The notes under the pieces: model-generated
Seen by the model: the letters and a program-made list of their open reading frames with translations, nothing else
What the model was told of the DNA's origin: nothing
The model's database searches: none
Program-made: the position numbers and the translations under genes
Origin: Calendula officinalis
Taxonomy: Eukaryota > Streptophyta > Magnoliopsida > Asterales > Asteraceae
DNA length: 64,000 bases
Assembly: GCA_963853835.1 (NCBI GenBank)
Contig: OY970824.1
Span: forward strand, 749,001-813,000
Reading direction: 5' to 3'
Shown here: piece by piece, positions 44,641 through 57,115 of the stretch
How positions within the stretch are numbered: the stretch's first letter is position 1
Layout of the letters: each line of letters begins with the position of its first letter

Positions 44641-45565
44641 AAAATTGAGTTCCAATTTTGAAGTTGTAATTAATATCATGCATTTAATATTAATAATAAT
44701 TAATATATAAACTCAATTTTAAAAATAAAATCATTAAATTGTAATACCAAGAGTTTTGAAATAAATATAAATAATTATAATAAAAGAAAGTTCAATAAAT
44801 AAGAGACTTTTCAAATTACATGAATCTTACACATTAGCATCTATAAATAGCCATTCTCATATTGCAAAAATTTTAACACTCTAAAGGTACATCCAAAAGA
44901 AATATCTATCTAAAAATAGTCATTCTCATATTGCAAAAATTTTAACACTCTAAAGGTACATCCAAAAGAAATATCTAACAAGTGGAGTCAACAACAAAGA
45001 TCTGTAGGTTTTTTTTTATTTATCGTCGCTATTAATTGGTAATCAAACATAATGTTTATTATTTGTATTTTTTGAAGAAAAAAAATCATAGATATGATTT
45101 GAAATAATATCATTAAATTGTAATACCAAGAGTTTTGAAATAAATATAAATAATTATAATAATAATAATATATATATAAATTGAGTTCCAATATTGAAGT
45201 TGTAATTAATATAATGCACTTAATATTAATAATAATTAATATATAAACTCAATTTTAAATATAAAATCATTAAATTGTAATACCAAGAGTTTTGAAATAA
45301 ATATAAATAATTATAATAATAGAAAGTTCAATAAATAAGAGACTTTTCAAATTACATGAATCTTACACATTAGCATCTATAAATAGCCATTTTCATATTG
45401 CAAAAATTTTAACACTCTAAAGGTACATCCAAAAGAAATATCTAACAAGTGGAGTCAACAACAAAGATCTATAGGGCTTTTTTTATTTATCGTCGCTATT
45501 AATTGGTAATCAAACATAATGTTTAATATTTGTATTTTTTGAAGAAAAAAAAATCATAGATATGA
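44641..45565. repeat. Tandem duplication of a ~450-bp AT-rich, promoter-like unit
   Basis: The run from AATTGAGTTCCAATTTTGAAG to GAAAAAAAATCATAGATATGA (44644-45092) recurs at 45180-45563 almost unchanged. An extra partial copy (CATTAAATTGTAATACCAAGAG, 45111 on) sits at the join and another partial piece near 45750. Within unit 1 an ~67-bp piece is itself duplicated (44850 and 44917). Each unit has TAGCATCTATAAATAGCC, a strong TATA-like box, followed by a CAAAAATTTTAACACTC leader. No coding exon follows. Confidence 0.75.
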
Positions 45566-45819
45566 ATTCTTTATAGTTTTGTCTTATAGAGAGTATGTTA
45601 GTTGTTTTCGTTTAAAATTACACAAACTCTTTTGTATATATGTACAAAATTATTATTCGTTGTTTATGTACATTTTATATAAAAATTATATTATATAATA
45701 ATCTAATAGTTATCATTATAATATATGAGATTGTGTATGATATTATCACAATTGCAATACCAAGAGTTTTGAAATAAATATAAACAGATATTTATTAAAA
45801 AAAATACCAGAACCGAACG

Positions 45820-46095
45820 AAAAAATGGTTTAGACGGACCGAGGACCGAACAAATGATGCTCAGAACCGAACCGAACCGGACCAAGAATTAGTCGGAACC
45901 GAACTAAACCGGGAACCGAGGAAATTTCTTCGACTCTTTTCAGTTTTTTCTCGGTTTTCGACCGATTCGGACCGCTCGGACCAAGAACTGATTTTTCTTA
46001 AAAATTAGAACCGAGAACCGAACCGATGGAGCTCGGTTCGGTCGGATCCGGTTCTGCGATCCCGATCGGTTCTTGGTCCAGTTTGCACATGCCTA
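45820..46095. repeat. ACCGAACCG-rich hAT-MITE-like repeat, incomplete
   Basis: AACCGA/TCGGTT words in both orientations. The right end GGTCCAGTTTGCACATGCCTA resembles hAT ends, but the left end and TSD are not found. Confidence 0.4.
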
Positions 46096-46259
46096 CTTAC
46101 GCATACGAAATCTATTTCAAGCTAAAGAAATAATTGCAATTAACATACACAATCCATATGACTCAATAAAGAACAACAAACCCTAAACATCAATATACAT
46201 AAGGAATAGCTTCGCTCAGTTAGTAGAATACCCACAATCAAAGTAAGCCTGTAACCGAT

Positions 46260-47970
46260 TGTAACACCTCGAATTTAATGCCAAATATTGGCCAAAATAA
46301 AACATTTTATAAATAGAAGAACATTCCCAAATTTGGATTTACAAAAACCTTGGTATGAAATCAGAGTATAAAAGTAGGTGTTACAAAATAGATCATAACC
46401 AAGCTAAGACTAAATCCAATCTAGTGCTCTTCTAATCTAGGCCCCGCATCTCTATCCATGCGTACCTAAGCCTTCGATCCCGAACCTGAGTACATAGCAA
46501 CACAAAACAAGGAGTACGTGAGACAAAAACGTCTCGTGAGCTACATGGGTTTAGACCCGACAATAATGGTAAGTATAACATAACAAGTAAACATAGAACA
46601 AGTAACTCATCCATCTAACTAGTCACCCTATTGTGACTCTAATACCTTGCTTTCCTAGCAATCATATCTAGTTATCGGGTTGCCCCCGAACTAACTAGAA
46701 CCACCTTGACTTATTAACCGAAATCCATCGCCATTAATAAGCCTCAAGATACTGGCAAGAGGGATTCGCCCAATCTACCAATACCTGCCTTACTCGCCGG
46801 ACTACCTCCAGTTAGCAAGACTACTATCGTGGTGGAGTCGATGGGAATCCACCCAACTGCCCCTCACACCACACCTCATGACCGGGGGTCCCCCCGCATC
46901 ATCATCATCATCTCACCATATCATAACTCGATGGTTATGTCAATCTAGCTCTCGGCTATCACGTCTATCATCAAACAAGTTAGTTCAATACAACTATAAC
47001 TAACTATAAACTACTAGTCTACACAAATAAGCAAATAGACCACAGCACAAGTAATAGAATGTATTTCATAGGCTATGTACTCAGTAAAGTCCACACGTAC
47101 TCACCTTAGCAATAAGATGTTCCAACCGTGTTCTTGACACCCAAACTCTTGCTTCTCAATCCAATCAACTTTCCAAGACTTCACCAAAAGCCTAATACAA
47201 TTATCACAATATGATCAACATCAATTACTACTACCAATGTGTTCATCTACCTCTAGATAACACCCATCAAACCATTTTCCCCAAATATGGTGATTACCAA
47301 ACCCTAGGTTTAACCAACCCTTAAGATTCTTACAAATCTTAACCATACACTTGATTCCCTTGTTAATCCACCATCTAATAAGTGTATACACCATTTATTT
47401 AACCATTAATCACCAACCCAAGAACTAGGGTTTCAAACCCTAGCTTCAAGATCCATAGATCTTGAGCTACAAAGATGAAAGAGTGAAGATTTACCTTTAA
47501 TCTTCCACTAGGAGTGAAATCTACCAAGGATTTGTGAAGAGATCAACCAAAACCAGCTGCTATGCTCAAAAATCGCCAAGAGAGAAAACTAGGGTTTTAC
47601 TTTGCAATAAATGAGCTCAAACCCGTCTTTAATGCTGCACGTCCATACTTCGCGACGCGAAGTAGTTCGCGTCGCTAACTTCACAAATCGTACGCCAACT
47701 TAACGATCGTTAACCCCATCGCGAATACTTAGCGACCCATGGCCAAACTCCCTGGAGTTAGTTCCCGATCGCGAACAATAGTTCGCGTCGCGAACTCCTA
47801 ACGGCAGCAAGGCTGCACTTTTCATCAAGTGTCTTGACCCGATTTCGCCCATAACTTTCTCGTACGGTGTCCAAACGACACGAAACCAATTTCCACATGT
47901 TTTATATGATTTATCCATAATTATCATATTTTTACATATTTTATTTATTTACAAATTTCGGGTCGTTACA
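46260..47970 (-). mobile_element. Solo LTR, same family as 11948-15876
   Basis: On minus it starts TGTAACGACCCGAAATTTG and ends GAGGTGTTACA, with the exact 5-bp TSD CCGAT (46255-46259 and 47971-47975). 1711 bp. It shares GGTTTCGTGTCGTTTGGACA with the other two LTRs. No internal region. Confidence 0.9.
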
Positions 47971-47975
47971 CCGAT

Positions 47976-48551
47976 CACGTTTTTTGTACATTTTCCAGGT
48001 GATACCAGTAAATTGTACACGATATGCACTCAAAATAACTTATTATTGTGTACGAAGCCCGTGCATCGCACGGGTCATGATGTCTCGTGTCAGCTAAAAA
48101 ATTAACTCTTATTTCACTAATTTAAAAATATCTGAAATGCATTAAAGATAACAAATAACTACTAGTTATAGCACTGCACGTTCAAGTTAATAAGCAATAC
48201 TTCATGCCACAACTTTATTGGTCTTTAGGTTTTGGGCTTAAGGCCCATAGAAAAGTAATGCTCATTTCCGGTGAGCCGAATAATGAATCGAGTGCCCTCT
48301 TTACTTGTTTGTTTTTGTTATTATATACTAGCAAATAATACCAAATAAGTTTATAGTTAAATTTGTAAATAATGTTTAAATTCATCATTACACACCCGAC
48401 ATCCAACGAAGTCCAGGTCAATGCCTAAAGAAAATCCGTTCAAAATTCATAATCTTGATGAATTCACTCATTGAAATATATATTTCATATTTAATTTGTT
48501 GTTGGGTATATAAATGATCCCAAAGATGATCTTGATTTCTCTTGTGATTAA
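47976..48551. other. Intergenic DNA with a palindromic TE-like motif
   Basis: GCCCGTGCATCGCACGGGT (48057-48075) is a near-perfect palindrome common at ends of plant repeats, possibly Helitron. Element limits not found. The rest is the 3' flank of the LBD gene. Confidence 0.35.
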
Positions 48552-49956
48552 CTAATTATTAATATAACCGAAAGCAACCGATTGATGGTCTTCACCGTGG
48601 TCTCTATAACTCCATTCCTGTTGGTTGCTGCTTATTTGCATGTCCAAAGAATCAATAGAGTAACTTGAACCTTCTTCAAAACTTGAAAATGATCCATCTT
48701 CTTCTTTAAAAAGCAAATTATCGCTGTTTTCCGCCATGGATTTGAAGTTCATCATATCGTTTAATGAGTTTGGATCAAAATGAGGCATGTTAATGCATGA
48801 ATTTTCTGATTGATGAAACCAGTTCTTAATGTCTTGTGTTTGTTGGTTATTAGAAGGGTGTCTTCCATTGGTGTGATTTATATTATCGGAACACATAGGC
48901 ACATTTAGTTGTCTTTGAGCTGCTTGTTCCCTTAAAGAAGCTAACTGTGATTGTAAACTAACCACCTGTGAAATAAAAATTAGAACAAATCGATATCAAG
49001 ATCGGATTAGCGTTTTTAATTAGTTGAGGTAGTTAATCAAGAACAAGATTAGCAATTTCAGTCGGTAATAATCATCAAGATCATGAAAGCTAAATTCATT
49101 TGTAAGCTCCTGACACATGCTCAAATGTGTAGCTAACATGTCATTTTGTAAGTTCATGACACGTCATCAAGATCAAGATCACGTGAGAAAAGGCGATTCA
49201 TTGAAATGAGCTGTTTGTCTCGAATCTCCGTTTCAAGCGTGCAACCAGTCAAATCAAAGCTTGCGACAAGGACTACACCTGGAAAACTTCTGAAGGCGGT
49301 TAAAGGAATTTTCAGGCCTAAAAACTATGTATTTTGAGAGTTATTTTCATTTTTATGGTTTTGTTTAATTTTTGGACTTCGTTTTAGGCTTAATTTTTCG
49401 TCCGTTTGTCTTTTTGCCCCATTCGAAATTCTAGACGTCATTTATGGTTTGTTTGAGACACTGGAAATTTCACTTGATGATTTTATGAAATTTGATTTTC
49501 TCCCAAAAATTTATGTTCTTGAATTGAACAGATTTTGAAAAACAAATCTACGGTATTCTTTGAATCAACGTGGTTTTGGATTAGATTGTCCTGTGTATTC
49601 TAAGAATTAACGAGACAAATCTGTGTTGTTATGTTTTACTCTACATCAGTTCCAACTAGAAGTTAGTACGTACGAACCTGTTGTTGTAGTGCGAAAATAT
49701 GTGAAACGCACCCATAAATGGGATCTTGAAGCCGAGCTTGAGCTTCATAAGCTATGGTAACCGCAGCTTCAGATCGATTACTAACGGGCAGATGAGCAAG
49801 TAGCTTGGAGACATTACTTGCACCAAAAACCCTATGAATGGCTGAAAACTGTGAAGGTCCTTGTTCATGGCAGAAATAAGGAGCAAAAACACAACCTTTT
49901 ACACATTTTCTTCTCAAGAACTTGCATGCACCGCATGGAGAACCTGATCCTGTCAT
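48552..49956 (-). CDS. Class I LATERAL ORGAN BOUNDARIES DOMAIN (LBD) transcription factor
   Basis: Two exons, 49678-49956 and 48552-48965, join at CAG|GTG across a 712-bp GT/AG intron, giving 230 aa. The zinc block C8-x2-C11-x6-C18-x3-C22 lies in CGACKFLRRKCVKGCVFAPY. The GAS block FGASNVSKLLAHLPV follows, then YEAQARLQDPIYGCVSHIFA and a Leu-zipper-like coiled coil (ALQQQVVSLQSQLASLREQ) that spans the splice. All class I hallmarks are present. The very high conservation around the GAS block and the MTGSGSPCG start resemble the LBD16/LBD29/LBD33 group, auxin-responsive nuclear factors in lateral-root and callus formation. The exact member is not resolved. The C-terminal half is Ser/Asn/Glu-rich. 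The ATG at 49954-49956 is chosen over an in-frame upstream ATG because the family begins there. Single-intron placement is typical. Confidence 0.93.
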
Positions 49957-50124
49957 TAAAATCCAATCTTTATGAAAAAATTGAAGTCTTTGATCGATGA
50001 TGAAGTTTAAAAGGTTTGTTTTTGTGTTTTGTTTTGATGTTGGTGAGAGCGCTATGATCACCTTGTTTATAAATACAAAAGAGGATGAGAATGGATGGTA
50101 TTTTAGTGAATAATTTAATTGCAA

Positions 50125-50994
50125 ATGGTTCCCTTGATGGCCTACAATTATATTTATTTAAATTCCTGTTAAAAAAAAATGAGAGATGTTTTTAAATATT
50201 AACCCCACAACCAAAGTACCAAACCCCTTTAGTTAATTTAATACTCAACTTTAATCATACGGAGTATTATCTTAATTTAATAATTTAATTTAATTCAGCA
50301 AATAAACCTAATATGTATTTATTTAAATTTATTGTACACAAATTCATTAATATTTATTTTATAAAAGTATTCATGTTTTAACATATCATGTAATATTCTC
50401 TAAATCACGTATCAATAGGATATGATAAAGATTGCATTTTTATAATAAATGTCTAAATTTGGATTCAGTCGGCGATCAATTTTCACGTGATTCAGTATGA
50501 AATGAGTAAAAAATTTTTGGGTAAAATAAGAACGTTTAGGATGTTAAAAAAATGATTTTTTAAAGGGTGGTGATTTTGGGATCACACATATTACTTCATC
50601 TACCACACTGTACAATATTTAAAGCATATTATACAAGTACTATAAAGCAGTGGTTATGATATTTGGAGTAATTTATATGGTCCTAAAATCACTACCGTTT
50701 TTAAATAGACTAAGCCCAATGAACATGCTAAACTATGTTGTCCGGACTATAGCACTCGGGTGGGACCCGGAAATAGGTACTTTGACGGGACATACCGCAC
50801 GAGTGGAACATCGTGAATGCTACTTTCCAGCCCGCACGAGTGACGTTTTGCATTTACTACCACTTCTAGTGGGCCGTCTCTTTTTTCTTTTTCAATAGAA
50901 CATCTAACCATTCTTTACATATAAAATTCTTTTATTGTAAACAAAACTAATTAAGAAGAAACGTCTATACAACAAAACTAAATGATAAATTCAA
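50125..50994. other. AT-rich intergenic DNA upstream of LBD, no gene seen
   Basis: A GC-richer patch (50730-50880) with GCACGAGTGG/CGCACGAGTGACG near-repeat. Its 82-codon frame shows no domain. Confidence 0.35.
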
Positions 50995-50999
50995 ATAAC

Positions 51000-51310
51000 T
51001 ATTATGAATATGAAGATGACAACATTAAATGGATGGACATATTTTCAACCTTCATGTCTTCTCCATCAATTCATTGTCTACTAGATTACCTTTTTATTTA
51101 TATGTACATGTAAATCAAGGGTAAAATTTTAGTATAAATACCCCATGAAATGAATGAATCAAATGCACCTCAACACTTTTCATAAGTGTTTACATACTTC
51201 TCTTCCTCTCTTCTTTCTAGTTATTGTCTTCATCTTATGTTCTTGTTATAGATGTATCAAGTTCTTTGATGAAGTGCTAATATGGTCATAATCATATTTA
51301 ATTTATAACA
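51000..51310 (+). repeat. 5' LTR with TA...CA termini
   Basis: Starts TATTATGAATATGAAG and ends TTTATAACA. A TATA-like TAGTATAAATACC lies at 51131-51143. Both LTRs start TA instead of TG. Confidence 0.9.
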
Positions 51311-51328
51311 CGTTATCAGCACGAAAGT
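51311..51328 (+). other. Primer binding site candidate
   Basis: CGTTATCAGCACGAAAGT directly follows the 5' LTR, where the tRNA primer site must lie. It is not the usual TGGTATCAGAGC; the tRNA is not identified by me. Confidence 0.55.
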
Positions 51329-51835
51329 TCTTAATCGAGGAAGATCAATTCAATCACAAGGTACATTCAATTAATCAAGTTAATTACATAAGGTAAACAT
51401 TTTCTTAACATAAAATTATAATATAATTATCATAATAAACTAAATGAAACCAAACATATTCTATCAAGGACATTATGATGACATTTGGACTACTAATCTT
51501 GGGACTACTAACATACTTACATTTATTAGTGTTCTAATTTTATTCTTATGTTTACTAACCCTTTTAATTTATGCAAACTAACATTTACATTTATGTCTTC
51601 TAACTTTTAATTATGCAAAATAACACTTACTTTTATTGCATCTAACTTTTATTTATGTTACTAGCTAACATTTATTTATGTTACTACATTTATTTATGTA
51701 TGCTAACCTTCATTTATGTATACTAACGTTTATTTATGCATATTATATAATTTTTATTTACTAATTCATTTAACATTCACTAATATTTTTACAAATATGT
51801 TTATATAATTTCTTTCTTTAATTTATTCTCTTTAT

Positions 51836-51838
<3 letters not shown>

Positions 51839-51899
<61 letters not shown>
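51839..51899 (+). repeat. (AT)n microsatellite
   Basis: About 30 AT units within the retrotransposon leader. Upstream (51560-51770) a loose TAACATTTATTTATG repeat precedes it. Confidence 0.9.
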
Positions 51900-51900
<1 letters not shown>

Positions 51901-52047
51901 CGCTATATATATAACGGTAAAAAAAAATTATATTTTAGTATTAAAAATTTACAACGGCTATATATTTTTACACTATAAATAAACACATCATCCACACTTC
52001 TTTATACCACAAAATAAACTCTCTCATCTTTAAAATCAAGATCAAGA

Positions 52048-52212
52048 ATGATTCACCCGCTTTTGATTTTCGTAATTGTATTAGTTTTAGCACTTGGCAT
52101 CCTAATTAGTAATCTCCCTCCTGATGTATTTTATCCTTATTTGTTCATGTATGGGATGATTGTTCTCCCACTGCTGTTTTGTGCACTTCATATTGATATA
52201 TATGGATTCTAA
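52048..52212 (+). CDS. Small hydrophobic ORF in the copia leader
   Basis: A 54-codon frame from ATG to TAA. It encodes two predicted membrane segments (LLIFVIVLVLALGILI and MYGMIVLPLLFCALHI) joined by SNLPPDVFYPYLF. It ends about 50 bp before gag-homologous sequence and is not part of any known copia protein. The ATG context AAGAATGATT is acceptable. It could be a captured host fragment, a chance ORF or an accessory gene. Too short for the usual ORF cut-off. Confidence 0.4.
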   Translation: MIHPLLIFVIVLVLALGILISNLPPDVFYPYLFMYGMIVLPLLFCALHIDIYGF

Positions 52213-52261
52213 TTTTTAAAATTGTTTTTGTTCAAAATATATAGTTTCAAAATGTAGTATT

Positions 52262-53317
52262 GTAAAGCGTGAGCTAGCTGCACTTGAAGTTACTGGGAAA
52301 AACTATATGCAATGGACCATCGATGTTTTATTAATTCTTGAATCGATGGGCATTCATGAAACTATAAATGAAAATAATGAATGCTCATCCCAAGACAAGG
52401 CAAAGGCACGAGTGTTTCTTCGTAAACACATTGATGACATGTTAAAATTTGAATATCTTGATGTCACTGATCCATGTGTTCTTTGGATGTCTTTAAAGGA
52501 AAGATTTGATCATCAAAAGGAAGTTATACTTCCAAGTGCCAAAGATGAATGGCGAAATCTGATGTTCCAGGATTTTAAAAAAGTAACTGAGTATAACTCT
52601 GCTTTGTTCAGAATCTGTTGCCAACTTAAATTTTGTGGGCAAACGATTACTGACGAAGATATGTTGGAGAAAACATACTCCACATTCCATGCATCAAACA
52701 TTAATTTAATGCAACAATATCGATTGCAAAAGTTCAAGAGGTATTCTGAACTGAATACTTGTCTCCTTGTTGCGGAGCAAAATAATGAGCTCTTAATGAA
52801 AAACCATGAATCTCGTCCAACGGGATCAGTAGCAATTCCTGAAGCAAATGCTACTAATACTGATGGTCCTAGAAATAATACACGTGGACGAGGACGTGGT
52901 CGTGGTTATGGACGAGGCCGTGGGCATTTTAATCGAAACCCAAACCATAACAATGGTCGTAGAAAAGGAAATTATTATAATCGTGGTCGTGGTCGTGTTT
53001 ATAAAAATACTGATTATAATGCCATTAAAAAGAACAATGTCCAAACACAAGATAAGGCCAAAGGGGCAAGGTATGATGCTGGTAAATCAAAGAATGCTGA
53101 GAGTTGTTGTTATAGATGTGGTTGCGCAGACCATTGGTCTAGGACATGTCGCACACCTGCACATCTATGTGAACTTTACCAAGCTTCCCTCAAAGGAAAG
53201 GGAAAAGAAGTAAATCTCGTTGATAATGTTGAAACTAACAACATGGAATTCAACATTGATGATATTACCAACCTCAGTACTCTCGATTTCTGCAATGACA
53301 TGGAAGACATAGATTAA
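52262..53317 (+). pseudogene. Copia gag
   Basis: From the ATG at 52307 the frame is open for 336 codons. Homology begins earlier (about 52262, KRELAALEVTGKNYMQW), where the expected start ATG is one base out of frame and followed by a stop, so the natural N-terminus is disrupted. UBN2-type gag text (LRKHIDDMLKFEYL, LWMSLKERFDHQ, EWRNLMFQDFKK, YNSALFRI) is followed by an Arg/Gly-rich RGRGRGRGYGRGRGHFNRN segment. A CCHC knuckle CYRCGCADHWSRTC (about 53107-53148) and an acidic tail come last. Gag packages element RNA. Confidence 0.85.
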
Positions 53318-53344
53318 GGAAATCAGTGGTTTGTTGTAGCATGT

Positions 53345-53525
53345 TTTTACTTGCTTTCTGTCTTATGTGATATATTTTTCCTTCAGCAAATGAAGTCTGT
53401 CGTATGTAATATATTTCCCTTCAGCTAATAAAGTCTGTCGTTTGTAATATATTCCCCTTCAGCAAATGAAGTTTGTCTTATGTAATATATTTCCTTTCAA
53501 TAAATGAAGTTTCTTTATAATAACC
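53345..53525 (+). repeat. ~44-bp minisatellite between gag and protease, four units
   Basis: Units share GTCT.ATGT.ATATATTT and CCTTCAGC.AATGAAGT. The repeat separates gag from pol and puts stops between them. Confidence 0.85.
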
Positions 53526-53532
53526 TCATTGT

Positions 53533-53952
53533 TTGTTTTTCATATGTCAAGTTCAATATGAGTTCAAATGGAGCACAACATCAAGAAATATTGGAGATCT
53601 TTTAATAGCAGATAGTGGTACTACACATACTATCTTGAAATCGAAGAAATACTTCTCCAAAATAAACCCAACAAAGGGTTCAATACGTACTATATCGGGT
53701 CCTGTAGACTTGATTGAGGGAACTGGAAAAGCTAATTTCATATTACCTAATGGTACAAAATTCCAAATTGATAATGCCTTATTTTCTCCAAAGTCAAGCA
53801 GAAATCTATTGAGTTTTGGTGATATATATCTTAACGGATATGACACGCAAACCAAAACAATAGATAATAAGAAATTTATGCTTATTATAAATGACAATCG
53901 AGTGTTGGAGAAATTACCAAATTTGATTCCAATTTACACCATACATATATAA
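53533..53952 (+). pseudogene. Copia protease segment
   Basis: 139 codons with LLIADSGTTHTILKSKKYFS, the aspartic protease active site as DSG, and FILPNGTKFQIDNALFSP and NLLSFGDI further on. It ends at a TAA 18 bp before the integrase frame opens, which is a frameshift relative to pol. Normally part of one polyprotein. Confidence 0.85.
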
Positions 53953-53969
53953 ATAAAATAGAATCAAAT

Positions 53970-56924
53970 ATGGTAGTTAAAGAAAAACATTGTGATCCTG
54001 GGATATTTAGTTTATGGCATGACAGGTTAGGTCATCCAGGATTAACAATGATGCGAAGAATAATTGAGAATACACATGGTCATCCATTGAAGGACCAGAA
54101 GTTCTCTCAAACAAGTAATATGAAACCGTGTACGTCTTGTTCCCTTGGAAAATTAATCATAAGACCTTCACCGATGAAAGTTGATAAGGAATCACCTAGA
54201 TTTCTTGAAAGAATTCAAGGTGATATATGTGGACCAATTCATCCACTATGTGGACCATTTAGATACTTTATGGTCTTGATAGATGCATCTAGCAAATGGT
54301 CTCATGTTTGCCTATTATCATCTCGTAATATGGCATTTGCAAAATTCTTAGCTCAAATCATTAAACTTAGAGCACATTTCCCTGATTATACAGTCAAAAG
54401 AGTAAGACTGGACAATGCTGGTGAATTTACTTCCCAAGCATTCAATGACTATTGCATGTCTGTAGGGATTGTTGTTGAACATCCAGTAGCTCATGTACAC
54501 ACACAAAATGGTTTAGCTGAATCATTAATTAAACGTCTACAGCTAATAGCTAGACCATTGATAATGCAAACAAAACTTCCTGTTTCCATATGGGGTCATG
54601 CAATATTACATGCTGCATCATTAATTCGCGTAAGGCCAAGTTCATATAATGCATACTCTCCATTACAACTTGCTTTTGGTCAAGAACCAAATATTTCCCA
54701 TCTTAGAGTCTTTGGATGTGCAGTATATGTTCCTATTGCACATCCACAACGTACAAAGATGGGTCCCCAAAGAAGGTTGGGTATATATGTTGGATATGAG
54801 ACAAAGTCTATTATAAGATATCTTGAACCTTTAACAGGTGATGTTTTTACAGCACGTCTTGCTGATTGTCAATTCAATGAATCGGTTTTTCCACCATTAG
54901 GTGCAGAAAAGAAAAACCAAGAAAAGGATATCTCATGGAATGAACCTTCTTTGTCATATCTTGATCCTCGCACAAAACAATGTGAAACAGAAGTTCAAAA
55001 GATAATGCATTTCCAAGAAATAGCTAATCAATTGCCGGATGCATTTACTGATACAAAAAGAGTGACTAAATCATATATTCCAGCTGTTAATACTCCAGCT
55101 CGAATTGAAATTCCAAATAGGCAATATGATGATAAAATCACTCAAGAATCTAAGACACGATTGAAACGTGGAAGACCAATTGGTTTAAAGGATAAAAATC
55201 CTCGAAAAAGAAAACCAACAGAAAATGCAATTAATCATGAGGAAAATGTTCCTGAAGAAGCACAAAACAATCCTCCGGTTGAGGAAAGTAATGTTGTAGA
55301 AAATATTGATGAGAAATTTTCTTATCTTGTCGCATGTGATGTTATGAATGATGATTCTGAACCACAATCTGTTAATGAATGTCAAAATAGACATGATTGG
55401 GTTAAATGGAAAGAAGCTATACACGCTGAACTGAATTCTCTCAATAAGAGAAAGGTATTTGGACCTATTATTATGACACCTGAAGTTGTGAAACCATTAG
55501 GGTATAGATGGATTTTTGTACGAAAAAGAAATGAGAAAGACGAAATTGTAAGATACAAAGCTAGACTTGTAGCACAAGGTTTCTCTCAACGACCTGGAAT
55601 TGATTATGAGGAAACATATTCTCCAGTTATGGATGCAATCACTTTTAGGTATTTAATCAGCCTTGCAGTCTCTAAAAATTTAGAGATGCGTCTTATGGAT
55701 GTTGTTACTGCTTATTTATATGGATCACTTGATAGTGATATATATATGAAAATTCCTGAAGGATTTAAAATGCCAGAAGCATTGAATACAAAACCTAAAG
55801 AAATGTATTCTATTAAATTACAAAGATCTTTATATGGGTTAAAACAATCTGGACGCATGTGGTATAATCGTTTAAGCGATTACTTGACAAGTAAAGGTTA
55901 CAAAAATAATACTATTTGTCCATGCGTATTTATTAAAAGAACAACATCTGGATATGTGATTATAGCTTTATATGTTGATGATCTAAACATCATTGGAACG
56001 AATAAAGAAATTCTTGAAGTTATTGAACTTTTAAAGAAAGAATTCGAAATGAAAGATCTTGGGAAAACCAAGTATTGTCTTGGTTTACAAATTGAACATT
56101 TGCCTAATGGAATACTTGTACATCAATCGAATTATACTGAAAAAATCTTGAAGCGTTTCAATATGAACGAAGCCAAATTTTTAAGTACTCCAATGGTTGT
56201 TAGATCACTAAATATTGACAAAGATCCATTTCGCCCATGCGAAGAAAATGAGGAGGTTCTTGGTCCAGAAGTACCATACCTTAATGCAATAGGTGCCCTA
56301 ATGTATCTTACTAATTGCACCAGACCTGACATTTCGTTTGCTGTAAACTTATTAGCAAGGTTCAGTTCATTACCGACAAAAAGGCATTGGAACGGGATCA
56401 AACACATATTCCGATACCTTCGAGGAACTAGTGACTTAGGATTATTTTATCCTAATGATTCAAAACAAGGATTGATTGGTTATGCAGATGCAGGGTATTT
56501 GTCTGGTTCTCATAAAGCAAGATCTCAAACTGGGTATGTCTTCATGAATGGAGGTACTGCAATTTCCTGGCGTTCTCAAAAGCAAACACTTGTTGCCACA
56601 TATTCAAATCATGCCGAAGTAATAGCACTAAATGAAGCAAGCAGAGAATGTGCATGGTTGAGATCAATGACACAACTCATACTAACTTCATGTGGACTGG
56701 ATAAAGATAAAGTCCCAACTTTAATATATGAAGATAACGCAGCATGTGTCAATCAAATGAAAGAAGGATATATCAAGAGCGACAGGACAAAACATATTCC
56801 TCCAAAGTTTTTCGAATACACTCAAGAGCTTATAAAGAATCATGAAGTTGAGATAAAGTATGTTCAATCCAGTAACAATGCGGCAGATCTTTTTCACGAA
56901 GGTACTTCCCACTGCAATCTTTAG
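53970..56924 (+). pseudogene. Copia integrase, reverse transcriptase and RNase H
   Basis: 984 codons. The integrase zinc site is H17-x4-H22 ... C54-x2-C57, and the catalytic triad is D85, D148, E184 (D,D-35-E). RT begins with YKARLVAQGFSQRPG and has SLYGLKQSGRMWYNRL and the catalytic YVDD (668-671). RNase H has YADAGYLSG, HAEVIALNEA and YEDNAACV. The last residues after AADLF are out of frame owing to one extra T in a run near 56890. Integrase and RT are otherwise uninterrupted, so decay is recent. Copies and inserts the element; described as part of a broken element. Confidence 0.93.
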
Positions 56925-57106
56925 AAAGCATGTATCGGGTATCGGAATGCGACATGTACATAACATGTGAAGAATAGTTATTACATAAATAAGGGGGAGT
57001 AAACTATGCACTGCACTCTTTTTCTCTTCGCTAAAGTTTTTTCCCACTGGGTTTTCTTTAGCAAAGGTTTTTAACGAGGCAGTAGTAGTTGGAAAATGTG
57101 TCATCC

Positions 57107-57115
57107 AAGGGGGAG
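57107..57115 (+). other. Polypurine tract
   Basis: AAGGGGGAG immediately before the 3' LTR. Confidence 0.85.
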
